A DNA stretch of 64,000 nucleotides from Dactylorhiza incarnata (Eukaryota; Streptophyta; Magnoliopsida; Asparagales; Orchidaceae), in the NCBI GenBank assembly GCA_033032865.1, contig JAWHQI010000099.1, positions 3,399,501 to 3,463,500 on the forward strand. Direction: 5' to 3'. The notes under the pieces are model-generated. The model worked only from the letters and a program-made list of their open reading frames with translations. It was not told the DNA's origin and did not search any database. Below are positions 1 to 9,438 of this stretch, piece after piece. The position numbers and the translations under genes were made by a program. Position 1 is the stretch's first letter; the number at the start of each line of letters is the position of its first letter.

Positions 1-1153
1 GATGAAGAAAATCATGATGAATCACATTATGATGAGGTATGCATCACTCACACACCTTTACCCACCGCTTCAATTAAGAAGACCAAGTGTGCATCAGATG
101 ATTGCTCATCTTCTAAAAATGATGAAGAAGACTACTTATCATGCAACAATAAGAACTGTGTTGATCTAATAAATCAGTTTGGTGATCTCTTGGCTGCTCT
201 GAGAAAGAGCAAGATGCTTGTTAAGAAGCAAGCTAAGGAGCTAGAATCACTCAGACCCATTAAGGCTGAGATGAATGAGGAAATAGGTATGTCCCACAAT
301 GGGGGCACCAATTCCTGTAAGCTCAAGAAGATCATAGGCAAGCTTCATAATGAAATAAACCAAAGGGAAGAACTCATTAGGAAACTTGAGAATGATCTTC
401 TTAAAGAAAGAAGCTTAGTGGCTCAATTCTCTATGCCCAAAACTATATTGCCCATCATTGATACCTTCTTCTCCTATGGAAATAGGAGGGGATTGGGTTT
501 CAATGAATGGGCAATAGATGCTGGGAATGAAAAAAAGGGCAAAACTGAAGCTGAGCCTCATACCATCTTTCAGAAGGCAGTGCTTCCCTCTAACGAATAT
601 GACCAGGACAATGTCTATGGTCACTGGATGAATGGAAGCTCCAATAGCTTGGGAAATGCTCCTAACTATGGGAGGAGAAAGGGCATGGGGATGAGTGCAT
701 TGAAGGCTCTCCATGAGGAAATCCAAATGGCCCATCATGGACCATTTGTGTTTGGTGCCTCAGCCGCCACCTTCAAGGGTAAAGGAGCAACACCTTCCCA
801 ATCTCTTCCAGATAAGAAGCAGACTGGTAACACCAGTATAATCAACTCTCACTTAATCATATCTGATACCATCAACACCATGTCAGCTACCAAGCTGACA
901 TCTGTTGCTGACCAACAGATAAAGTCAAGAAGAAATAATTATACTAGAGCAACTAGTCAGCCCTTGGCTGAGAGAAATAGGAAGAATGATGATGTCTTCT
1001 TTACTGAACGTAAGCATTGTGATTCTCCACCCACCTCAAAAATTGTTCAGAAAAGAAGGTAAAACATCCATGAATGTTGGTGATGTGGCAAAGTGGGACA
1101 CTTTGCCATTGACTGTTGGCACAACCCTAGTGTGCCTAGTGCAAAGGATTGAC
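1..1153 (+). pseudogene. S0 gag, C-terminal half (coiled coil and zinc knuckle)
   Basis: Open in frame 1 from the first base to a TAA at 1060-1062, then continuing in the same frame through a zinc knuckle, C-W-W-C-G-K-V-G-H-F-A-I-D-C (CX2CX4HX4C), to a TGA at 1150-1152. An acidic stretch is followed by a lysine/leucine-rich probable coiled coil (about 190-420) and then the motif FSMPKTxxPIIDxF (about 427-470), which recurs in the gags of S1 and S5. The gag protein would form the particle and bind RNA through the knuckle. The protein is cut at 1153 by the S1 insertion and resumes at 23939. The stop before the knuckle sits where the other copies read Y-N, so this copy is probably dead. The segment from 761 onward is tandemly duplicated at 1851. 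Confidence 0.85.
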
Positions 1154-1158
1154 CTCCT

Positions 1159-1850
1159 TGTTAGTAATGGAACATTCACCTAGATGGGGGGGGGGGGGTG
1201 TTAGGTGATCTGGGTTCTTTTTAAGTTATTTGCGCGCGATTCGAATATCTAAGCACAGAACAAAAATTATTACACAGATAAACACAGATAAGGCACACCA
1301 GACGACATAAGATCTATAGAGGTTCCTCAAGACCGGGTGTCTTGAGTAGTCCTCTGTCCCTCTGCGCCTACCCAGCAGTGTGCTAGGATCGGCAAACGCC
1401 ACCAAAAACTTCAGTCCCTCAAGCCTTACAACACGGACCCGCAAGTCCAACAGCCTAGGCCCGCAAGCCCCTACTGCCCCCGAGCCCGCAAGCTCGACAC
1501 TCAGGCCCTCAAGCCCTACTCAACACAGACCCGCAAGTCATGTGCCTACAGCCTAGGCCCGCAATCCCCTACTGCGCCCGAGCCCTCAAGATCGACAAGA
1601 TCGGACCCGCAAGTCCACTGCCCTGGCCCTCAAGCCTCACAGCTCTCCAGCCCTCAAGCTAAACAAATAGGCCCGCAAGTCTTTACAAGAGATTACAGTA
1701 AAAGAACTGTTTCTTCTGCCGGATGAAGATTGACAACTTTAGCCTGTTGAAGATCGGCTTCTTAAGGTTGAAGAAGATGCTTCTGGATCAGATCTTGAGC
1801 GCACAGATCTTCTTCAATCTTTTCAATCAGGCGGTGACATTAAATGCTGA
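1159..1850 (-). repeat. Truncated extra copy of the S1 LTR end
   Basis: This is the R/U5-side end of the S1 LTR on the minus strand. It begins with TGTTAGTAATGG, carries the poly-G run (about 1186-1198), the CTCAAGAC/GTCTTGAG hairpin and the CCCGCAAG tandem repeats, and then breaks off. It has an internal deletion and no independent LTR start, so it is part of the tandem duplication and not a separate insertion. Confidence 0.85.
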
Positions 1851-2155
1851 CAGCCGCCACCTTCAAGGGTAAAGGAGCAACACCTTCCCAATCTCTTCCA
1901 GATAAGAAGCAGGCTGGTAGCACCAGTATAATCAACTCTCACTTGATCATATCTAATGCCATCAACACCATGTCAGCTACCAAGCTGGCATCTGTTGCTG
2001 TCCAACAGATAAAGTCAAGAAGAAATAATTATACTAGAGGAACTAGTCAGCCCTTGGCTGAGAGAAATAGGAATAATTATGATGCCTTCTCTACTGAACA
2101 TAAGCATTGTGATTCTCCACCCACCTCAAAAATTGTTCAGAAAATAAGGTAAAAT
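1844..2155 (+). pseudogene. Duplicated fragment of S0 gag
   Basis: Second copy of the gag segment upstream of the zinc knuckle, about 100 codons, matching 754-1062 with scattered substitutions. The ATG at 1844 lies in LTR sequence across the duplication junction, so it is an accident. The knuckle follows the TAA at 2150-2152 in the same frame, as in the first copy. Nothing suggests expression. Confidence 0.75.
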
Positions 2156-2248
2156 ATCCATGAATGTTGGTGATGTGGCAAAGTGGGACACTTTGCCATT
2201 GACTGTTGGCACAACCCTAGTGTGCCTAGTGCAAAGGATAGACCTCCT

Positions 2249-4074
2249 TGTTAGTAATGGAACATTAACCTAGAGGGGGGGGGGGGGGGTGTTAGGTGAT
2301 CTGGGTTCTTTTTAAGTTATTTGCGCGCGATTCGAATATCCAAGCACAGAACAAAAATTATTGCACAGATAAACACAGATAAGGCACACCAGACGACACA
2401 AGATCTATAGAGGTTCCTCAAGACCGGGTGTCTTGAGTAGTCCTCTGTCCCTCTACGCCTACCCAGCAGTGTGCTAGGATCGGCAAACGCCACCAAAAAC
2501 TTCAGTCCCTCAAGCCTTACAACACGGACCCGCAAGTCCAACAGCCTAGGCCCGCAAGCCCCTACTGCCCCCGAGCCCGCAAGCTCGACACTCAGGCCCT
2601 CAAGCCCTACTCAACACAGACCCGCAAGTCATGTGCCTACAGCCTAGGCCCACAATCCCCTACTGCGCCCGAGCCCTCAAGCTCGACAAGATCGGACCCG
2701 CAAGTCCACTGCCCTGGCCCTCAAGCCTCATAGCTCTCCAGCCCTCAAGCTAAACAAATAGGCCCGCAAGCCTTTACAAGAGATTACAATAAAAGAACTG
2801 TTTTTTCTGCCGGATGAAGATTGGCAACTTTAGCCTGTTGAAGATCGGCTTCTTAAGGATGAAGAAGATGCTTCTGGATCAGATCTTGAGCGCACAGATC
2901 TTCTTCAATCTTTTTTTAGCCTGATGATGATTGGCTTCTTATCAGACGATGGAGATGACTGCTTCTTCTTTTTCACTTTTCTTTCTTGTGCCGCTTTTAC
3001 TGTTCTCTTTTCTGTATGCGCAAGTTCTTTCTAATTGATCGATTGATGCCGCATTAGGGCAACCTCTTATCTGTTTTATAAGACTGCGAGGTCCCCAACA
3101 GTCTTCTGAAAAAGTTCCTTAAGTGTCAGACGCTCCTTTCCTTAAGGGCACGCGTTGATAGACAATCAGGCGGCGACATTAAATGCTGACAGCGCGTCCG
3201 CAACTTTTGAATCTGTCTCGATGATATTTCCATTATTACGATGACATGGATGATATCTCGACGACAGGACTTTGTCGATGCCTTACGCCTTGTTAGATCT
3301 TCAATTCTTCTTGCTTTTGCCTCTGATGCTGGTATCTCGACGATACGAGACATTCTTGCGCTTCTGCATATACGACGATATGCTATCTCTGACTGTATCG
3401 TCGTAATCACCTTGTTCTCTCGACGACATCAGTGATAACATGTCGACAAATCATATGTTAGCAGCTGCTTATCTTCAGTTGTCCTTCTTCAGTCTTCTTG
3501 ACGACATGCCTTCTTTATGACGATGATCGACGCCAAGACAATCAGTCATACTTAGCCTTTTCAACGACAAGGCTTCTCCATGACGATGTCTCTTCTTCTC
3601 AACGACAAGACCACTTTGGTGAACTCGACGATACCGTGTCTTCTCTGCGTTCGACGATCTTGCTGAGTATCAGCGGTCGACTGACTCGCCAGGTCTCAGC
3701 GGTCTACGATCTTCCTTCTGCGTTCGACGAACACACCAAATCTCAGCGGTCGTCGATCTTCCTACTGAGTTCGACAATCTTGTTTCTGCGTTCGACGAAC
3801 ACGCCAAGTCTCAGCAGTCGTCGATCTTCCTTCTGAGTTCGACGATCTTGTTTCTACGTTCGACGAACACACCAAGTCTCAGCGGTCGTCGATCTTCCTT
3901 CTGAGTTCGATGAACTCCATTCTTCGTTCGACGAACTTCCTTCTGCGTTCGACGAATCTTGTTCTTCTAACTTCCTGAGATTTATAAGCTAGAGAAGCGA
4001 TCAAATACAAAGTGAAGTTTTCTTGACTTGGTGACTTCTTCAAATCAGGAATCATGTGGGCAAGATTCCCAACA
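2249..4074 (-). repeat. S1 3' LTR
   Basis: 1826 bp. Read on the minus strand it starts TGTTGGGAATCTTGCCC and ends in CATTACTAACA. It contains a tandem array of about 62-75 bp units built on GTTCGACGAAC and TCGACGATC (about 3500-3960), a CTTATAAAA TATA-type box near 3075 on the minus strand, CCCGCAAG/CCCTCAAG tandem repeats (about 2445-2770), a hairpin (2417-2437) and a poly-G tract near the end. Confidence 0.93.
3495..3965. repeat. CG-rich motif array in the S1 LTR (TCGACGA family)
   Basis: TTCGACGAA, TCGACGATC and GTCGTCGATC recur every 20-40 bp. GTTCG-A-CGAAC is an inverted repeat around a single base. The larger unit (motif plus AGTCTCAGCGGTC) is repeated in tandem. The same array is present in the 5' LTR at about 23340-23825. 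CG dinucleotides in methylated repeats normally decay, so this density stands out. Confidence 0.8.
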
Positions 4075-4469
4075 ATCTCCCCCTATTTGAAGAAGTTAGA
4101 ATCTCAATTCAAGACTACTTTCACTTGACAACAAATATTATAATCTTAACTTTGAGCATGTACGATTGTACTTATCTTTGCTGAATTCTCTGAGTACATC
4201 AAGCTTGTAGCTCCCCCTTGATTTGATGTCTCTTCTTTTATGGCTCCCCCTACTTCTTTGCTCCCCCTATCTTTCAGGTCTTCTTGAACATCTTGTCTTG
4301 AACATTTGATGTGATGCCCTTTCTCCCCCTTTCTGCCTTCTTTTCTGGAGCTCTTCTTTTAGTAGACAATAGTCCAAGGCTCCCCCTTGCTCGGTCACAA
4401 TTCACCCCAATCCTGAGAGATTTTCTAACCAAGCATCTAGAAAGGGATTAGTGAAAAATAAGTAGAGGA
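4075..4469 (-). promoter_or_regulatory. S1 polypurine tract and upstream PPT-like copies
   Basis: The true tract is 4075-4088, read on the minus strand as AAATAGGGGGAGAT directly before the 3' LTR. At least five more minus-strand GGGGGAG blocks lie between pol and the LTR, near 4208, 4245, 4262, 4323 and 4381. No coding sequence is visible here and there is no env-like ORF. Repeated polypurine tracts are a described Sirevirus trait. Confidence 0.75.
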
Positions 4470-7400
4470 TTACTCTAAGTTTAACATCCCCATTTGGAAT
4501 TTGAAGAAATTAAACTTAGCTTCATCTAGGGGCGTTGTAAATATATCAGCCACTTGTTTATTTGTTGGGACAAACTCAAGGGTGATATCTTCATTTTTCA
4601 CATGCTCCCTGATGAAGTGGTACCTGATCTCAATATACTTAGTCCTGCTGTGAGAGACAGGGTTCTTAGCAATTGAGATTGCACTTGAAGAGTCACAAAA
4701 CAGGGGTGTTTTGGTCATCTTTAGATTGTAGTCTTCAAGCTGATGTTTGATCCATAGCAGTTGAGCACAGCAGCTCCCAACAGAGATATACTCTGATTCT
4801 GCTGTTGAGATTGCCACACTAGTCTGCTTTTTACTGCTCCAAGAGATCAGTCTTCCACCAAGGAATTGACATGTCCCTGATATACTCTTCCTGTCTTCCT
4901 TGCACCCTGCATAATCTGCATCTGAATAGCCAGTTAGTTCACATCCATTGTTCCTAGGGCACCATAGACCAAGATTTGATGTACCCTTTAGGTATCTTAA
5001 GATTCTCTTGACAGAGACATGATGAGATTCCTTAGGATTCACCTGATATCTAGCACAGACACATGTAGCAAACATTATGTCAGGCCTACTTGCAGTTAGA
5101 TAGAGCAAGGATCCAATCATGCATCTGTACTTGGTTTCATCAAAGGGTATGCCCTTCTCATCCTTGTCCAGAGACAGATTGGTTCCCATTTGAGTCTTCA
5201 TTGAAGAAGCACTCTCCAATCCAAATTTCTTGACTAGCTCCCTAGTGAACTTGGTCTGGGAGATGAATATACCATCTTCAGATTGTTTCACTTGGAGACC
5301 TATGAAGTATTTGAGTTCACCCATACTGCTCATCTCAAACTTTCCTTGCATCAAGTTGGCAAACTTTTTGCAGAGATTGTTATCTGTAGAGCCAAAGATG
5401 ATGTCATCCACATAGTTCTGCACTAGCAAGATCTTGCCCTTCACTTCCCTTAGGAACAATGTCTTATCAATCCTTTCCCTTGAGAACTTGTTCTCAATTA
5501 GAAAGCGTGACAGAGTTTAATATCAGGCCCTGGGTGCCTGTTTTAAGCCCTAAAGGGCCTTTCTAAGAAAATAAACATAATCAGGATGAGTAGGATCTAC
5601 AAAACCTGAGGGTTGCTCTACATATACCTCCTCTTTGAGGTCACCGTTTAGGAAGGCTGACTTCATATCTATCTGGCAGACTTTGAAGCCTTGGTATGCT
5701 GCATAGGCTAGAAACAATCTTATTGCTTCCAGTCTGGCTACTGGAGCAAATGTCTGATCAAAATCTATTCCTTCCTCTTGTCTGTAGCCTTTTGCCACTA
5801 GCCTTGCTTTATTCTTGATGATGATTCCATTTTCATCCAACTTATTTCTGTAGACCCATTTAGTTCCTATGATATTCTGTCCTTGGGGTCTTGGAACCAG
5901 TTTCCAAACCTTGCATCTCTTAAACTGGTTCAGTTCCTCTTGCATTGCTGCAATCCAAAATGTATCCTGATTTGCTTCCTCAAATTTCTTGGGTTCAATT
6001 TGAGAGAGAAAACTCAGGTACAATGCTTCATTTGCAGCTCTGATCCTTGTCATTACACCTTGGTTGACATTTCCTATTATCTGTTCTTGGGGATGATCTC
6101 TTACTTGTCTCAAGGCAGTTGGTAGTGTTCTGGGCACTTCTACATTAGCACTTTCTTCAGGTTATATTTCTTCAGCCATTTTTGAGCTTTCTGCAGGTTC
6201 TTCCTCGATTTTAACTGTTACTGACTGATTCTTATCTCTTAGTGAGGTGCCAGCATTGTCTTCAATGGATAATTTCTCTATTCTTTCTACTGTACCTGCA
6301 TTCACTAGAGAACTAGACCAGCCCTTATGTATAAGGCTAGTCTCATCAAATACCACATGAACAAATTCTTCTACTGCTTGGTTATAGATGTTGTACACTC
6401 TATAGGTCTTGCTATGAGAGTTGTAGCCAACAAAAATACCCTCACTGCTTTTCTCTGCAAACTTAGTTAGCTTGGATTTCTCATTATTAAGGACATAGCA
6501 TTTGATACCAAAGATCCTGAATTAGGATAAGGTTGATTTTCTGCCCTTCATTAACTCATAGGGAGTTTTCTTATGGTCTTTGATGATGGAAGCCCTGTTT
6601 ATCACATGACAGGCTGTATTGACAGTCTCTGCCCAGAAGTATTCTGGTAGAGAGGAGTCACTTAGCATTGTCCTACTGACCTATATAAAGGTTCTGTTCT
6701 TCCTTTCAGCAACCCCATTCTGTTGAGGAGTTCTGGGTGAGGAGAATTCTTGGGAGATACCTAGTTCTTGGCAGAATTCTGTCATGGCCCCTGACTGAAA
6801 TTTTGTCCCATGGTCACTTCTGAGTTTGACCACAGTACAGTCCATCTCATTCTGGATCTGCCTGACAAAATTTTTCAAGATATCTAGGGTATCTGATTTC
6901 TTTTTGAGGAAGAATACCCAAGTGAACCTTGAATAATCATCAACAACTACAAGGGTATAGGTCTTCCCTCCTAAGCTATGAACTGACATAGGACCAAACA
7001 AATCCAGGTGCAGTAGAAATAAGCACCTAGTGGACTCTTTGTTATATATGCTTTTAAAGGTGGTCCTAGTCTGCTTTCCAAGTTGGCAAGCTTGACATGG
7101 ACCATCTTTGATGCACTTAATATCATGTCCATTTCTAACTAGGTTTTGTGAGAATAGCTTGCCTATTATCTTATAGTTGATGTGTGCAAGTCTCTTGTGC
7201 CATTGAACACAAAGAGCCTCTTTACCATCAGCCACAAGACATATGGGCATGGAAGAATTTGTGTTGAGAAAGTTTAAACAATAAATATTCCTACTCCTAG
7301 TGCCAGTTAAGGTAGCCTCAGAATCTAAGGACTTCTTAATTAGACACTTGTCTTTGTGGAAGGTAATAACAAAGCCTAAGTCACAAAGTTGACTTATGCT

Positions 7401-7556
7401 TATGTGATTGTGTTTCAATCCCTCCACATAAGACACCCTTGTGATGGTAACTAACCCATTTGAGATGCTGCCATAGCCCCTGGTCACTCCCTTTTCTGAA
7501 CCTCCAAAAATCACTGTTGGTCCATTCTCCACAGGGGTGAACTCCTTCAAGTACCT
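4470..7556 (-). pseudogene. S1 pol: integrase, reverse transcriptase and RNase H
   Basis: One continuous minus-strand frame interrupted only by in-frame stops. From high to low coordinates: GAG-pre-integrase and zinc-binding region with H-K-R-L-A-H-I-N and C-Q-A-C (about 7200-7080), integrase core with LDLFGP, L-R-S-D-H-G and P-Q-Q-N-G-V-A-E-R-K (to 6681), integrase C-terminus (6398-6162), reverse transcriptase with [20 protein letters not shown] (6137-5550) and YVDDIIFGS (about 5414-5388), and RNase H ending in the ADIFT region (about 4550). Stops lie at about 6681, near 6525, at 6162 and in a cluster near 5500-5545, where a conserved tyrosine and a tryptophan codon are lost. Such an enzyme set would copy and insert the element's cDNA. 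This copy is not functional. The protease part lies beyond A1, at 19732-19818. Confidence 0.9.
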
Positions 7557-9260
7557 TGATAATGCTAAATCTAGTTAGTTTAATTAGGTTATTTTTAGGA
7601 TATTTACTCTTACTTTTTGCTTATTGTTGTTTACCTAAATGCAATTTTGGTTCATTTTCCTATTTTTAGTGCTAACTTAAGTTTTCTGAATTTTCAGGTC
7701 AAAAATGCAAAATTTCCTAAGTCACGCCCTAGGTCACGCCCGTGACCTAGGGCGTGTAAGTTGTTGTTTCCAGTTAAGCTGCTGCCAACATAATTCAGAA
7801 GATCTGGTCAGACACGCCCAAAGTACACGGCCGTGACACACAAGTCACGCCCGTGACACGCAAGCCACGCCCGTGACTAGCCCGTGAACAGCTCAGATTC
7901 GACCAGCTGACCACCGAATTGGTCACGCCACTGTTACACGGGCGTGCTTCCAGTCACGCCCGCGACTGCCACGTCAGCCAGCCGCCAGCGCCCATGATCG
8001 CCGCCAGCGCCCATGATCGCCGCCAGCGCCCATGACCCGACTAACCACCGAAATGGTCACGCCCTCAGTCACGGGCGTGACCTAGGGCGTGACCCATCAA
8101 ATCGCGTCAGAATCGTGCGCCGAACCTGATCCAAGCCGCAGAATTGATTAAACAATGTCACGCCCCTAGTCACGAGCGTGACTGAGGGCGTGACCGAGGC
8201 AGAAAAATTTCTATAAATTGAAATGACCTCCAAGCTTTCCCCATTCAGTTTTTGGAGAGAGAACTAGTGCTACTACTCTATTTTCAGTGTTTTTTATGTC
8301 ATTTTATTCTCTTTCTCTCTCTCTCTCTCTCTTATTTCAATGCATTTCCTTTTCTAGTTTTCATATGAATGTTGTAATGCCTTTGTAATTTCCTTTTATA
8401 GTGTATTACTAATGCTTAGTAGGCTTTCCATGCAATTGTAATCTCAGTTGAACTTTTGTTTAATAAAAATGGTATGTTTTTGTTCTCTTAAAATCTTCAT
8501 CATTTCTCTCTCCTACCCCTCCACCATGAGTAACTAAATCCTCATAGTACTCGATCTTGATGATCTGAGGATGAGTTGATCAAGTTATGATCCTTTAGTC
8601 TTCTTTCACTTTCTAAAGTGTTGGGCCTTAGATTTACTCTTAATTAAAATTTAGTGGAGCTATATTATCGATATATAATCCCCACCTTTGCTTTCATTCT
8701 TGGCTAGCCGAGAGGCCGATAGTCTGAAGTGAGCACTTAAGAGTAAAGAGAGTTACACACATTTCTCGAGAGAGAATGACGTAAATCTCCTGGATTGGAG
8801 TCAAACCCAATAGCGGGGTTCACCACTTAAAGCGAGTTTTAGGTATTCGAATACGGGACGAGAGTTCGGTCGGATTTTCCTAAACTCAGTTGGGCATATC
8901 TTCGAGAGAAGCATGTTCAAACTATAGGAACCCCCACGGTCAAGCTGCCCTTACTTTATTAAGTTTTAAGTTTGCTTTTGAATTTTGATCAACTTAGGCC
9001 GAAGTAAGTCAAGATCGAGTGCTATTTCTTAATCATCGTTTAGCCGCACTTTTATCCAGCTTTTATTTCAACTTAGCAGACAAAACCATCCAAAAAATTA
9101 TTAAGATAAAATAATAGTAATTCGTTTGAGTATAAGTAATCAACGGTTTTCGGATTTTAATACGACACTTGTGTTCCTATACTATAGTTCGATAGGTATA
9201 CTTGCCTTCTCGGATTGCTAGTTCGGATTTTATTTCGTGCAAGCGGAATTTTAATCATCA
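7557..9260 (+). repeat. A1 5' LTR
   Basis: 1704 bp, starting TGATAATGC and ending AATCATCA. The first 650 bp hold an array of GTCACGCCC/GGGCGTGAC motifs. A TATA-type box (TTTCTATAAATTG) lies near 8210, and a CT microsatellite follows near 8310. The leader part down to 9260 has no ORF I would call. Confidence 0.94.
7703..8200. repeat. Palindromic CACGCCC/GGGCGTG array in the A1 LTR
   Basis: The strongest unit is 7723-7756: perfect 16-bp arms (7723-7738 and 7741-7756) around CC, with the arm CACGCCCTAGGTCACG. Further units, GTCACGCCC...GGGCGTGAC, lie near 8057-8092 and 8158-8195. The same array is in the 3' LTR (about 18192-18665). A 17-bp unit (CGCCAGCGCCCATGATCG type) is present three times here and twice in the 3' LTR. 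Confidence 0.88.
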
Positions 9261-9266
9261 AGTTTT

Positions 9267-9284
9267 TGGCGCCGTTGCCGGGGA
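9267..9284 (+). promoter_or_regulatory. A1 primer-binding site (tRNA-Asp)
   Basis: TGGCGCCGTTGCCGGGGA lies seven bases after the LTR end and is complementary to the 3' end of plant tRNA-Asp, the primer typical of Athila elements. N1 has the same 18 bases at 28563-28580. Confidence 0.92.
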
Positions 9285-9438
9285 CTCGCATTTTGTTGAT
9301 ATTTTGAAAGAACGAATCTATTACTTTTATCACCTCTTTTTTCTCTCCTCTTTCTTGAAAAACAAAATTAATTCAAAAAAAAAAGAGAGACCTTTTTCGA
9401 ATTTCTCAATCTTATTTTCCCTTCTCTCTTTCTAGTTT

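Larger units (their letters stand above)
761..2940 (+). repeat. Tandem duplication (unit 1090 bp) of gag end plus S1 LTR end
   Basis: Positions 761-1850 and 1851-2940 are near-identical copies offset by exactly 1090 bp. Each holds the end of S0 gag with its knuckle (a stop follows RR at 1060 and 2150), the CTCCT duplication base-pairs (1154-1158 and 2244-2248) and the end of the S1 LTR (from 1159 and 2249). Copy one departs from the LTR at about 1821, skips about 245 bp of LTR, includes about 30 bp matching 3163-3192 and joins gag at a CAGC microhomology. The duplication therefore arose after S1 had inserted. Confidence 0.88.

Noticed and set aside
1159..1850. A separate solo LTR of S1 type
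   Set aside because: It lacks the LTR start and shares the 1090-bp offset and CTCCT with the neighbouring copy, so it is a tandem duplication.
9202..9435. 77-codon ORF before A1 gag
   Set aside because: It spans the LTR end and primer site and ends in a low-complexity K/S/F stretch; gag starts at 9439.
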